From an uncultured Aquimarina sp. (lineage in GTDB: Bacteria > Bacteroidota > Bacteroidia > Flavobacteriales > Flavobacteriaceae): 64,000 nt of DNA. Positions 26,605 to 36,329 of this stretch are shown here, in pieces. Position numbers and translations under genes: made by a program. The stretch spans positions 1,178,001 to 1,242,000 of the forward strand of contig NZ_CANMQT010000001.1 of assembly GCF_947500065.1 (NCBI RefSeq), in the 5' to 3' direction. Under the pieces are notes generated by a model. It saw nothing but the letters and a program-made list of their open reading frames with translations, searched no databases and had not been told where the DNA came from. The first letter of the stretch is position 1, and each line of letters begins with the position of its first letter.

Positions 26605-27819
26605 CTATTCGTTTTTAATAACTTCATTACTATCAAAATTTCTTAGCATTATCAAAAAAATTGCAAAACAATAAACACCAACTTGTCTATGAAGGTAGTT
26701 TTCTACGAACCCTAACAAAACAAAAGCAAGTACCAGGGAAATTTTAAGAAAACTATTTTTACCATTCCATAATGCGCTAAAAAACATCATTCCAAAACAC
26801 AAAAATCCTAAAAATCCAGAAACTAGTAAAAAATCCAGAAATTGATTATGGGTATTGTATTTAATATGGAGAAACCATTTCTTCTTTTCGGGATGTTGAA
26901 TTGTATTATCATAACAGTCAAGTAATTCTAGTCTTGTATTTTTATAGGAGCCAATTCCTGTATAAAAACTGAAACTTTCCGTATTGACAATATCATAAAC
27001 ACAAGGCCAAATAACCATTCTTGGCTCCCAAATTTTCAAATTCTCGATAAAAGAATTATTCTGATCAGTATAAAAAAACCTATTTCGTAAATTTTTATTG
27101 GCTAAAAAGAAAAGTCCTATCAGGATACTACTAACACCTATAACATAGAGGATTTTCTTTTTATTAAACAACCCAAACATATAGTAAATAGCAATAAAAA
27201 CTATTGATACGATTGCTATTCTTGCCGCTATTATGAATACAAAACTTATAACAATTATACTGTTTATTATAAGTAGCTTTCTTTTTTTATCGTTGCTCAA
27301 ACCCAATAGATGTAATGAAAAAATTAAGCTAAGCACACATAAAAAAGCTATATAAACTCTTTCTAATAGTAAAACTTTATTAATAAAACCCCCACTCGAA
27401 AAAGAAAACTCTCCTTGTTCAAAAACATAAAAAACAAGAGAAATTAAAGAAGCAAATACAATAAAAAACACCCCTACAATCAAAGAAATCTGTACATATT
27501 TTATCTCTTTATTTATTGGAAATGATGCTATCAATAAACAAATGGGCATATAAAGTTTTCCTAATTGAGAAATATCGGAAATCAAAAATCCTTGAGTCAC
27601 TATATCTATACTAACATATAATACGAGTCCTAAATACAGGAGAAGAGTTGGGTTTTTTAATTCTTTTAGCTGTTCTTTTCGAAAACAAAATGGAAATAGA
27701 ACCCCTAATGCAATCAACAAAATATTCGGAAGTGATGTCGCAATACCACTAAATGGAATAGAGAATACTAGTAAACAAAATATAACCAGATATGTCTTTA
27801 AAAGGACAGCTTTTTTCAC
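26605..27819 (-). CDS. O-antigen ligase/polymerase family membrane protein
   Basis: A 404-residue protein with about eleven membrane helices and one larger periplasmic loop (about 255-325) holding YTGIGSYKNTRLELLDCYDN and HIKYNTHNQFLDFLLVSGFLG, the Wzy_C-type signature. It starts at a GTG (27819) that overlaps the stop of the upstream GT2 gene by four bases (GTGA). It is separated from another Wzy_C-type gene only by that GT2. Polymerase versus ligase role is not decided by sequence. Confidence 0.85.
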   Translation of the reverse strand: MKKAVLLKTYLVIFCLLVFSIPFSGIATSLPNILLIALGVLFPFCFRKEQLKELKNPTLLLYLGLVLYVSIDIVTQGFLISDISQLGKLYMPICLLIASFPINKEIKYVQISLIVGVFFIVFASLISLVFYVFEQGEFSFSSGGFINKVLLLERVYIAFLCVLSLIFSLHLLGLSNDKKRKLLIINSIIVISFVFIIAARIAIVSIVFIAIYYMFGLFNKKKILYVIGVSSILIGLFFLANKNLRNRFFYTDQNNSFIENLKIWEPRMVIWPCVYDIVNTESFSFYTGIGSYKNTRLELLDCYDNTIQHPEKKKWFLHIKYNTHNQFLDFLLVSGFLGFLCFGMMFFSALWNGKNSFLKISLVLAFVLLGFVENYLHRQVGVYCFAIFLIMLRNFDSNEVIKNE

Positions 27820-28616
27820 TTTTTAAACTTTGTTTTTAGAACATTACTCATATTTCTTGACAAAAAAAGCAATAGTACATTTCTTAAAAGGCCATATGTA
27901 GGATACCATCCTATATAGTAATTATTAAGAATTCCCTTGATTCTACTTTTTACTTGTCTCTTTCTTTTTAAAGAAGATATAGAATTTGGATCGATAATGT
28001 AATCAATTAAAGCCTCGGGATAATTCTCTGATTTATATTTTTTTACGACTTTCATGAAGAACGCATAATCTTCTGCCGCTTCGTAATTCAAAGGATACAA
28101 ACCTACATCCAATAGTATATTACTTTCAAAAACAACCGAAGGGTGCAAAAAAGTACTATTTAGATATATTTTTTTCTTAATCTCTTCATATGAAACAGGA
28201 TACTTCTGTGTATAAAGTAATGTATTCTCCTGATCCTTTATATGCGCCCAAGTCCCCAACAATTTTATATCTTGATTTTTCTTCAGATACTCTAATTGCT
28301 TTCTTAATTTGTCCTTATGAAAAAGATCTCCACAATCTAATCTGGCGATATACTTATAGTTTAATTTTAATATTTTAGAAAGCCCTACGTTTAACGCTAC
28401 TTCTACTCCTTTGTTTATCGGCAATACCTCAAACATAAGATTTCCTTTTCCCGTATAGGTTTTTTCGATTTTATGAATGGATAAAGGTTCTTTTCTACTT
28501 CCATCATCCACTATAATTATGTCCACAGAGAAATCTTCTCTTATTGAGTTAATAGAGTCTATCAAGCCTAACTCATTTTCATAATGCGGTATTAAAACAA
28601 TAACCTCAGACAACAT
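27816..28616 (-). CDS. Glycosyltransferase family 2 (GT-A)
   Basis: A 266-residue GT2 enzyme. The N-terminal GT-A core has VLIPHYENELGLIDSINSI, then IIIVDDGSR (about 34-42) and the DxD-like metal site ARLDCGD (about 91-97). HPSVVFESNILLDVGLYP and EDYAFFMKVVKKY follow, typical of polysaccharide GT2 enzymes that use an Asp as base. The C-terminus is basic and may be membrane-peripheral. It overlaps both neighbours (11 bases upstream, 4 downstream), so it belongs to the same transcript. Confidence 0.92.
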   Translation of the reverse strand: MLSEVIVLIPHYENELGLIDSINSIREDFSVDIIIVDDGSRKEPLSIHKIEKTYTGKGNLMFEVLPINKGVEVALNVGLSKILKLNYKYIARLDCGDLFHKDKLRKQLEYLKKNQDIKLLGTWAHIKDQENTLLYTQKYPVSYEEIKKKIYLNSTFLHPSVVFESNILLDVGLYPLNYEAAEDYAFFMKVVKKYKSENYPEALIDYIIDPNSISSLKRKRQVKSRIKGILNNYYIGWYPTYGLLRNVLLLFLSRNMSNVLKTKFKK

Positions 28617-29994
28617 TCGTATTTTCTTTTTTCTGATTATTATATAAAAAGCAGAGTGCTGCTAGGCACAACCATACTCCATACATCCTAAACGAATCTA
28701 TTTGCAACCAGTTTAAAACAAATCCACTCATAGAAACAATAATAACAATTCCCATAGTTTTATTTTGGCTATCCTTCTTGAGCTGTTTCGCTTGATAAAA
28801 AAACGAACTCACAAAAAACACAAAAAGTAACAATCCAACAATACCTGTCTCTGCCAAAAGTCTTGTATACACATTATAACCAGGAGGAAAAGATTTTACT
28901 CTTTCATTAAGATATTTCTTTTCGAATTCCCAATTATTTTTTACTGCCCAATATGGATATTTATGCTCTGCATGAAAAGCCTGTTGTCCGTAACCGACTC
29001 CGAAAACAGGATTCTCCTTAAATATTAACAAGGAAGTATACTGTATCCCTAATCTAGATTGATTAGAAAAATTATCTTTTACATTAGTGAAATCCAAAGA
29101 ATCAGACTTTTCATCAACAAATTCTTTTATTGCGGTATAGTTAAAAACTGATACTAAAACAATAACAGAGAATGTTCCAACAAATATTCTAAGCACCAAT
29201 TTATAGTATTTTTCCAATGAAAAAATGTGAAACAAAAAGACTACAAATTGAAACAAGACTACAACTAGCGAAGTCCTAGAGCCGGATAATATCGCTAGCA
29301 ATAGCACTAAGATAGCAGGAACAAATTTTTTAAACCCTTTGCTTGTTAATATATAAGAAAACATCCATCCTGCCACAGTAATTAAATACATCGCAAGAGC
29401 TGGTGGTTCGTAGGTAATTGAACTAAGACGTCCTAATCTAGTGTCTAAATACACATCTACGAAAGGCAGGTAATCAAACAATTTAATTATAGGGATTAAT
29501 TGCGTAAGACCAACTCTCAATATTAGAATTTCAAGGAAACTATAGGCAGAAACTATTATTAAAGAAGCTAAAAAGATCTTACGAATATATGTTAGTACTT
29601 TTTGCTTACCTAAATAACTAATTACATTGTAATAAAACGTAAAGAACAAAACACTTGAAAGCGTTAATGAAAATAATTGTCGTAAAAATCTATTAATGCC
29701 AGATGTTTGCTTAAAATAACTTGGAATAATATCCGGTATATTAACTACAAAACCAATCAAAATCCAACCAAGAAATATGAGAAACGTGTGATTAGTAAAA
29801 TTAGAAACTGGATACTTTATTTCTCCTGTAATTATAAATTTAAAGAACAGAAGTAGCAATCCTACCAGTAAAACAAGCGCATTAGCATCCTGCGAATATT
29901 CACCCATAAAAGACAACCCTTTATAGGAATTAAAAGGAATTAGGAATAGCCCTATAAAAAAAAATTGAATTAATATCTTTTTTAAACTGCTCAA
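28606..29994 (-). CDS. O-antigen ligase/polymerase family membrane protein
   Basis: A 462-residue protein with about twelve membrane helices and a large periplasmic loop (about 300-385) with NPVFGVGYGQQAFHAEHKYPYW and YNVYTRLLAETGIVGLLLF, a Wzy_C-type pattern (Gly-rich GVGY and a polar-helix follow-up). The loop is longer than in the other three family members here. The gene overlaps the GT2 gene by 11 bases and lies one base from the upstream GT4, so it is part of the same operon. Either the repeat-unit polymerase or a ligase. Confidence 0.85.
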   Translation of the reverse strand: MSSLKKILIQFFFIGLFLIPFNSYKGLSFMGEYSQDANALVLLVGLLLLFFKFIITGEIKYPVSNFTNHTFLIFLGWILIGFVVNIPDIIPSYFKQTSGINRFLRQLFSLTLSSVLFFTFYYNVISYLGKQKVLTYIRKIFLASLIIVSAYSFLEILILRVGLTQLIPIIKLFDYLPFVDVYLDTRLGRLSSITYEPPALAMYLITVAGWMFSYILTSKGFKKFVPAILVLLLAILSGSRTSLVVVLFQFVVFLFHIFSLEKYYKLVLRIFVGTFSVIVLVSVFNYTAIKEFVDEKSDSLDFTNVKDNFSNQSRLGIQYTSLLIFKENPVFGVGYGQQAFHAEHKYPYWAVKNNWEFEKKYLNERVKSFPPGYNVYTRLLAETGIVGLLLFVFFVSSFFYQAKQLKKDSQNKTMGIVIIVSMSGFVLNWLQIDSFRMYGVWLCLAALCFLYNNQKKENTNVV

Positions 29995-29995
29995 T

Positions 29996-31075
29996 TTATT
30001 TAGTTTCCTTTACTATCTGTTCTAGAAATGACAACCTTTGCTCTTCCTTTGTCTGATAACTTATTTTCTTAACTATATCTAGTGGTTCAATACTTTTTTC
30101 TTTCCAATAGAGCACGAATTCTCTAACAATGGAAATATTATTCTTAATGTTATCAATCTCGTTTGGCAATTCTAAGATATAGCCAGTTCCTTTCATATCC
30201 ACATCATAACCTCCAAGTATCACAGGAAGACCATAAGATAAATATTCGCGGACTTTTAGTGTTGAGCTTTCATTGACTCCTGCTTTATACAAAGACAAAC
30301 TTCCTATAGCAACATCACAAAACGAATATATCTTTTTTATCTTTTCTAAAGGTAAATACCCGTAAAACTTTAGATTATCCGAACTACTCGTATTGTTAAT
30401 TCCAATGATATGAAAATCGAATTCTGGTAATTTATGCGCTAAATAATATATTTTATCCACTCCATGCCATTGACAATCAGGGCTGCCTACAAAAACCAAT
30501 TGAGGCCTATCAGAAATTCTTTTCTTTTCAATCTGATTTTCATCAAAAATGTATCCATTACCAATTGTAACCTTTGGAACCTTTTTAAAACTATACAATT
30601 CATTCAACTCATTAGTAACAGCAACCAATCCATTAACACAATTTAATATTTTGTTTCTGCCGAACCTATAGATTATTCTTCGCACAAACGATTCATTTTT
30701 AATCTCGACTAAATCATTAGTATTTACCTCCATTACCACTTGGTATGATTTCAGGACCGTAGGTAAACCAGGATACCAAATCCCTTGTCGATAATAGATG
30801 ATATCAGGATTAAAAGTGTTTATATCGCTTCGTATATGATTTGAGTGTTGTACTTTAAAAAAGTAGTTGTTTAAAGAGCTGTTCTTTTTTGTTGAATAGT
30901 AACTTTTCTTTAGTACATCCTTGATCTCAATTTTATTTTTATCTCTTGAAGGTTTGGTTGATAGGATTTGAACAACATGTCCATTCTTAACCCAAATACT
31001 AGTTTGCTGAGAAATCTTATTTAAGATACCGCTAGGGGAATTAAGATCAAAATCTACTACATACAGAATCTTCAT
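29996..31075 (-). CDS. Glycosyltransferase family 4 (GT-B)
   Basis: A 359-residue GT-B enzyme starting MKILYVVDFDLNSPSGILNKISQQTSIWVKNGH, the typical acceptor-domain opening of GT4. The donor domain has LVFVGSPDCQWHGVDKIYYLAHKL and SSTLKVREYLSYGLPVILGGYD, which fits the glycosyltransferase E-x7-E region in a divergent form. It is more divergent than its neighbours, so the family call is firm but the reaction is open. It lies 11 bases downstream of wecB. Confidence 0.85.
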   Translation of the reverse strand: MKILYVVDFDLNSPSGILNKISQQTSIWVKNGHVVQILSTKPSRDKNKIEIKDVLKKSYYSTKKNSSLNNYFFKVQHSNHIRSDINTFNPDIIYYRQGIWYPGLPTVLKSYQVVMEVNTNDLVEIKNESFVRRIIYRFGRNKILNCVNGLVAVTNELNELYSFKKVPKVTIGNGYIFDENQIEKKRISDRPQLVFVGSPDCQWHGVDKIYYLAHKLPEFDFHIIGINNTSSSDNLKFYGYLPLEKIKKIYSFCDVAIGSLSLYKAGVNESSTLKVREYLSYGLPVILGGYDVDMKGTGYILELPNEIDNIKNNISIVREFVLYWKEKSIEPLDIVKKISYQTKEEQRLSFLEQIVKETK

Positions 31076-31086
31076 TAGAAAAATTA

Positions 31087-32169
31087 TCAGTATTTATATG
31101 TACTTATAATTTGATCAATTATCAAAGACGCAGCATTGCCATCACCATAAAAATTATGAGATAAATTTAGTTCTGTATCTATTACTTTATCATATAAATC
31201 CATTAAACTAATTTCATCTGTCCATAAAGAATTACATCCTGATGCTACTAATTCTACCCATTCTGTTTCAGATCTTAATGTAATACAAGGTTTTTTATGA
31301 AAAAAAGCTTCTTTTTGTATTCCTCCTGAATCAGTAATGATCATTTTGCAAGTCCTTTCTAACATAACCATATCTATATAACCTATTGGGTTTATAAAAG
31401 TAATGTTTTTTGTTATTATCTTATATTCTTCTATTTTTTGTTTAGTCCTTGGGTGAAGCGGCAATACAACATTTATTTTTGTAGAAATTTGATCTAATTC
31501 ATGTAAGATTCGGGATAGTCTTTCCTTACTATCAGTGTTTTCTGCTCGATGAACTGTAGCAAGAACAAAATCGTTATTTGTTAAATTAAGTTCCTCAATG
31601 ATTTTGCTATTATGTACCGCTTTTTCTTTATAAAATAAAGCGGCATCATACATTACATCTCCCACCTTGTGAATTTTAGTGTCACAAATACCTTCATTTT
31701 TTAGATTTTCTATTGCCGCATCAGTAGATGTAAAAAGCTTGTCGGAAATATGATCTGTCATAATCCTATTTACTTCTTCAGGCATTTTTTTATTAAAAGA
31801 TCTTAATCCTGCTTCTATATGTACCACAGGGATATGTAGTTTGGTCGCTGCCAGTGCTCCTGCTATTGTACTATTTGTATCACCATACACTATGATCACT
31901 GTTGGTTTTTCGTCTATTAAAACTTTTTCAATATTAATCAACATCTCTCCTGTTTGTTGACCATGTAGTCCTCCTCCTATTCCCAAATTATAATGCGGTT
32001 TAGGAATATCCATCTCCTCAAAGAAAATCTTAGACATATTATCATCATAGTGCTGTCCAGTATGGACAATAATTTCAAGAATATTTTCAGTGTTTTTTAT
32101 AACTCTTGATATCGTTGCTGCTTTAATAAATTGAGGTCTTGCTCCAATGATCGTCAAGATCTTTATCAT
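31087..32169 (-). CDS. wecB: UDP-N-acetylglucosamine 2-epimerase (non-hydrolysing)
   Basis: Converts UDP-GlcNAc to UDP-ManNAc. The 360-residue GT-B-like protein has the classic opening TIIGARPQFIKAA, GQHYDDNMSKIFFEEM, VYGDTNSTIAGALAA, HIEAGLRSF.KKMPEEVNR, TVHRAENTD and ITDSGGIQKEAFFHKKPCITLR. These are complete family motifs. No UDP-ManNAc dehydrogenase (wecC) gene is in the window, so ManNAc may be used directly or the acid made elsewhere. A second, more divergent member of the family (37190-38320) belongs to the FnlC group. Confidence 0.95.
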   Translation of the reverse strand: MIKILTIIGARPQFIKAATISRVIKNTENILEIIVHTGQHYDDNMSKIFFEEMDIPKPHYNLGIGGGLHGQQTGEMLINIEKVLIDEKPTVIIVYGDTNSTIAGALAATKLHIPVVHIEAGLRSFNKKMPEEVNRIMTDHISDKLFTSTDAAIENLKNEGICDTKIHKVGDVMYDAALFYKEKAVHNSKIIEELNLTNNDFVLATVHRAENTDSKERLSRILHELDQISTKINVVLPLHPRTKQKIEEYKIITKNITFINPIGYIDMVMLERTCKMIITDSGGIQKEAFFHKKPCITLRSETEWVELVASGCNSLWTDEISLMDLYDKVIDTELNLSHNFYGDGNAASLIIDQIISTYKY

Positions 32170-32342
32170 TCATTCATTTTTTTAATTATCCTACTATAAG
32201 GGGCTGTCTTTATCACATTTTTAGACATGATTATTCGACAACATTTCTTAAGAAATACTTATTCTTATTTTTTGCTAAAAATAACACTTATATAGGAACT
32301 ATTTCGATTTGTGAGTATCATGTATAGTTACTACCCTAATAA

Positions 32343-33689
32343 CTATGTAAAAAGGTATCTTACATAGATTATTATCAGATAAAAAGGTAATCCATATTTA
32401 ATAACAATAAACCAATATTTTAAAACACTAAAATCAGTATATCTATATATCATAAATGTAGCGTACATAAAATAACTTATTGCGCTTATATAACTAAAAA
32501 GCATTATTGTCATATAAACATCCTGAAAATAAAAAATACCAAGCAGCAAACCAATTAATCGTAGTCCTGACATAAAAGAAAGAAACATAAATCCTATTTG
32601 CTGCTTTTCTTTGATCGTAATAATAAAAGTAATTGGTGATACCAGAAAATTAAAGAATATCCAAGGAATCATTATCATAGCATAATCGCCAGCTATTCTC
32701 CATTCTTCTCCAAAAATAAAAGCAAATATATTATCTCCGAAAACTAATAGAATAGTTAAGGGAATGAATGATAAAAAAAACAGTTTTTTATGGGTATTAA
32801 ATACAAGCTCAGAAAATGCTTGTTTATTATTTTTAAGCAACGATCCTTGTTCAAAAAACACTTGGCCTATTGCTCCACCAATAATAGATATAGGCATCAT
32901 TAGAACTTTGTAGGCATGAAAATAGAATCCTCCATAAACAGCTCCAAAATAATTAGGTATCAATAGTATTGGAGCCTGTATTGTTCCTATATTAAAAAGA
33001 CTAGATGGTACATCAAATAATGGAAATTTAGCATATCTTTTTGCTGTTATTTTTAATTTAGAATACTTTATCTTCTTCACATATTTCTTATTCCCATTTA
33101 ATAGAATTATTCCTTCTACTATTGATGCTATAAAAAAGCCTAGAATCAACCCAAAATATTTTAAAAGATACAAGCCTACTTGTAACGTGGATTGCACAAT
33201 GGATCTAGCGACCTTTGATATAGATATAACTTTGTATTTTTTCTCCTTTACATTAACAAATGTAAACAGCTTGACAATTCCAAGAAAAAAGATAGTAGGT
33301 ATTAGTAGATATTTCCAATAAGTACTCCCGGTAGTTTTAAGGAACGGTATTCTTTCGAAGAATAAAAAAAATAAAATTCCAAAAAACAAAGCTGTAACCC
33401 CAATAACAACTATAGTAAGGGATATTACATTTGTTTTATCCTCCTCATCATCCGCATTCATAACAGCTAACTCAAACTTACCTGTAGTTATTTCTGACAA
33501 GATAATAGCAATACTGATATATATTCCTAAAACTGAGAAATCTTCTGGCGTATATATTCTTGTAAGTATTGGTGATATTGCTATAGGAATAAATTGAGCT
33601 ACTGAAGTTCCCGAAATTAAGGTGAGTACGTGTTTTACAAACTCATTTTTGATGAGATGATGAAATTTTCTTTTTATGAAATTTACCAT
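32343..33689 (-). CDS. Polysaccharide flippase (Wzx-like, MATE/MOP superfamily)
   Basis: A 448-residue membrane protein with 12-14 predicted helices and the family opening LTLISGTSVAQFIPIAISPILTRIYTPEDFSVLGIYISI. It is expected to move lipid-linked repeat units across the inner membrane. No sugar-nucleotide motif is present, as usual. It lies between wecB and the WecA-type initiator and is one of two flippases in the locus (the other is at 47080-48360). The 173-base gap on its downstream side holds no gene and no clear promoter. Confidence 0.9.
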   Translation of the reverse strand: MVNFIKRKFHHLIKNEFVKHVLTLISGTSVAQFIPIAISPILTRIYTPEDFSVLGIYISIAIILSEITTGKFELAVMNADDEEDKTNVISLTIVVIGVTALFFGILFFLFFERIPFLKTTGSTYWKYLLIPTIFFLGIVKLFTFVNVKEKKYKVISISKVARSIVQSTLQVGLYLLKYFGLILGFFIASIVEGIILLNGNKKYVKKIKYSKLKITAKRYAKFPLFDVPSSLFNIGTIQAPILLIPNYFGAVYGGFYFHAYKVLMMPISIIGGAIGQVFFEQGSLLKNNKQAFSELVFNTHKKLFFLSFIPLTILLVFGDNIFAFIFGEEWRIAGDYAMIMIPWIFFNFLVSPITFIITIKEKQQIGFMFLSFMSGLRLIGLLLGIFYFQDVYMTIMLFSYISAISYFMYATFMIYRYTDFSVLKYWFIVIKYGLPFYLIIIYVRYLFT

Positions 33690-33750
33690 TCTAGTTTATT
33701 GAACTTATCCCATTTAAAGTATATGAGACAATTAAAAGCCTTCAAAAAAA

Positions 33751-34944
33751 CTAAGTATCCTTTTTAGTTTTGTTTTTCTGAATTAATTTTCCTCTTCCTT
33801 TTTTCACGTCTTTCTTTAATTTATCCATTTTTTTTCTGAAAAGAATTTTTCTTTTGATATTAGAAAAACTATAGTCAAAACGATAAAAAAGATATCCTAA
33901 TATTATTACAGAAATTATAAGAATTACAACTAAATAAAAATTATATGAAGTACTTCCTAACATTACAAAAAGGACTACGAATATTAGATTAAATCCTCCT
34001 ATAATAAAACTTGCCTGTCTATGAGAAATATTAAAGTAATCAATTAATATATGATGCGTATGATTTCTATCAGGAGAAAAAGGGCTTCTTTTATTGGCTA
34101 ATCGTATCGTAAATACTCTTGCAGTATCAAACAATGGTACAATTAGGATACTAATCGCAATCAATGGAACATTTTCTAATAAAAACGGAAGACTATCATA
34201 CGATTCTGGAGATAATGCCAAAAACTTAAGGGTTAAAACACTTATGATAAAACCAACAATTAAAGATCCTGTATCTCCCATAAAGATTTTTTTACTAGAG
34301 GATAAGTTAAAGCTTAAAAAAGCTATTAAACTTCCATTCATTGCTAAACATAACAATACATAAAAATACTCTTTAGTTAAATAAAAAATCGTAGTATAAA
34401 TTATTAATATTATTATCCCAACAATTGCTGCTAATCCATCTATACCATCTATCAGATTATAGGCATTAATAATTGTCAACATCATAAACCCTCCAACCAC
34501 ATAATAGATATATACAGGGATTTCTTTTATTCCTAAAAATCCATTTAATGAATGGATTGTAAAACTATCATTCGATAAAATAAATAGTATTGCCAACAAC
34601 TGAGCTGCCAATTTAGTCAATGGTGAAAGCACAACTAAGTCATCTTTTAATCCTACAATGAAAAGGATTGTAAGTCCAGGAATGAAATGTATTGCTTCAT
34701 GATAATTATCCCAATTACGTAGAAAAAAAAGTGCAAAAACAAGTGTATAAAAAAAAGACACACCTCCTAATGTAGGCGTTATTGTTTTATGTGAACTCCT
34801 TTTATTAGGTTCATCCATAAGTTTTTTATACTCTACTAAACCAATAATTTTCGGAATTGTAAAATACGTAAGAGCATAAGCTCCAATAAAAAATAGTAGT
34901 GGATAATATGTTGGCAAAGCTTCTAGATTTACTAGTTTTTTCAA
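33751..34944 (-). CDS. WecA/MraY-family undecaprenyl-phosphate HexNAc-1-phosphate transferase
   Basis: Polytopic initiating enzyme (about 397 residues, 10-11 helices) that transfers a HexNAc-1-phosphate to undecaprenyl phosphate. Key motifs are KLMDEPNKRSSH with TLGG (about 40-60), the Asp pair in GLKDDLVVLSP, NAYNLIDGIDGLAA (the catalytic Asp region), FMGDTGSL and NRSPFSPDRNHTHHIL, a typical WecA-type ending (HHI). The in-frame starts are both TTG: 34953 and 34944 (MKKLVNLEALPTYYP). The later one is preferred by pattern, but the choice is open. It begins assembly of glycans that carry a HexNAc, in contrast to the two WcaJ-type enzymes. Confidence 0.93.
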   Translation of the reverse strand: MKKLVNLEALPTYYPLLFFIGAYALTYFTIPKIIGLVEYKKLMDEPNKRSSHKTITPTLGGVSFFYTLVFALFFLRNWDNYHEAIHFIPGLTILFIVGLKDDLVVLSPLTKLAAQLLAILFILSNDSFTIHSLNGFLGIKEIPVYIYYVVGGFMMLTIINAYNLIDGIDGLAAIVGIIILIIYTTIFYLTKEYFYVLLCLAMNGSLIAFLSFNLSSSKKIFMGDTGSLIVGFIISVLTLKFLALSPESYDSLPFLLENVPLIAISILIVPLFDTARVFTIRLANKRSPFSPDRNHTHHILIDYFNISHRQASFIIGGFNLIFVVLFVMLGSTSYNFYLVVILIISVIILGYLFYRFDYSFSNIKRKILFRKKMDKLKKDVKKGRGKLIQKNKTKKDT

Positions 34945-35111
34945 AAGTAACAAATAAAAGTGTTGTAGTAGTTATTTTAAACAACCTAATGCCATAAAGT
35001 ATAGTAGTAATATAAGATATAGGATATTTTTTCCTAGATATTATGTACTAAACCCTTCTATAATCTCTTTCTAAATTTTTAATTGTATCCTTCTATAATA
35101 ATGATACAATT

Positions 35112-36326
35112 CTATTTTTTTATATTGTCTTGTATATCCTGTAATATTTTTTTAGTTGTATTCTCAACGGAAAAATCATTTTTTAATAATTCTCTCGCAT
35201 TTTCTCCCATTTCAGATCTAAAATCAACATCATTCAACATCTTAATTGCATTCTTCATCAATTGATCATCTTCTCCATTGATCGATATTAATCCTGCATT
35301 AGCTTTTTCAACAATACTTTTAAGATCATTACCAGGATTAATGCTTCCTAAAACAGGGATTTTATGAGCCATATAACCTAAAAGTTTTCCTGGAAAATTA
35401 TGGCTTGAATGTAGTTTATGCAAACTAAATAATCCTATATCAAATTCCGAAAGCATCAATTGATATGTTTCTTGATCAACAGCATTAAGATAATCAATAT
35501 TTTTAAGATTGTATTTTATTATTGCTTCCTTCACCAACTCTACTTCATCCCCCTTACCAACAAATACAAAATGTGCTTTATCATACACTGACATGTTTTT
35601 TGCTAACCTAACTAAATTCATCATGTCTTGTGCTTTTCCCATATTACCTCCATAGAAAAAGACAACTTTATTTTCCAATTTTAACTTTACTCGATAATAA
35701 TCTTTTTTTATTAATTGAGCATCATCTTTAAAATCATTCGTCCAATTATACAGTACACTGAGCTCTCTATTTGATTTGACATTTTCAGAAAATAAAGCTA
35801 AATTTTTTGGTGATTGTAACGCAATAAAATCTGCTGCGTTATAATTCATTTTTTCAAAAAACCTAAAATACTTTGTAATTAAAGAGTTTTCCTTAAGGAT
35901 TTTTTGATCAATCGCCCATTGTGGAAAAAAGTCTCTTAAAATTAAATAAGAAGTACATTTCCATTTTTTTTTTAGTATTGTTACTAAAGGCCCAAAAAAT
36001 ATCGTTGGAGAATAATATATTATAAGATCGTGCTTATCTCCTTTTAATTTTGAGTATAAAGCAAAATAAGCTCTTAATGATAAAAAACTTTCATTCAAAG
36101 CTCTTTTTATTTTTGATGTGTTCTTAATTTTTCCAGAATTAAACCTAAGAACAGTAAGATTCTCTATAGAATTTAATTGCATATTATTTTGTTCCGAACT
36201 ACCTGGAGTAATAACAGTTACCTCATTACCTTCAGTTATAAATTGCAATGCCAGTTCATGCATCATTTTAGCAGCAATCTTTATAGAATATGGTACATAG
36301 TCATCAACTATTAACAAAATTTTCAT
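35112..36326 (-). CDS. Glycosyltransferase family 4, WbuB-like
   Basis: A 404-residue GT-B enzyme with opening MKILLIVDDYVPYSIKIAAKMMHELALQFITEGNEVTVITP. In the donor domain it has VVFFYGGNMGKAQDMMNLV, FVFVGKGDEVELVK and SHNFPGKLLGYMAHKIPVLGSINPGNDL. These features match the WbuB group (L-FucNAc transferases of E. coli O26 type), as far as I recognise. It directly follows the UDP-L-QuiNAc/L-FucNAc synthesis genes by 3 bases, so it is probably the transferase for that sugar. Confidence 0.88.
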   Translation of the reverse strand: MKILLIVDDYVPYSIKIAAKMMHELALQFITEGNEVTVITPGSSEQNNMQLNSIENLTVLRFNSGKIKNTSKIKRALNESFLSLRAYFALYSKLKGDKHDLIIYYSPTIFFGPLVTILKKKWKCTSYLILRDFFPQWAIDQKILKENSLITKYFRFFEKMNYNAADFIALQSPKNLALFSENVKSNRELSVLYNWTNDFKDDAQLIKKDYYRVKLKLENKVVFFYGGNMGKAQDMMNLVRLAKNMSVYDKAHFVFVGKGDEVELVKEAIIKYNLKNIDYLNAVDQETYQLMLSEFDIGLFSLHKLHSSHNFPGKLLGYMAHKIPVLGSINPGNDLKSIVEKANAGLISINGEDDQLMKNAIKMLNDVDFRSEMGENARELLKNDFSVENTTKKILQDIQDNIKK

Positions 36327-36329
36327 ATA

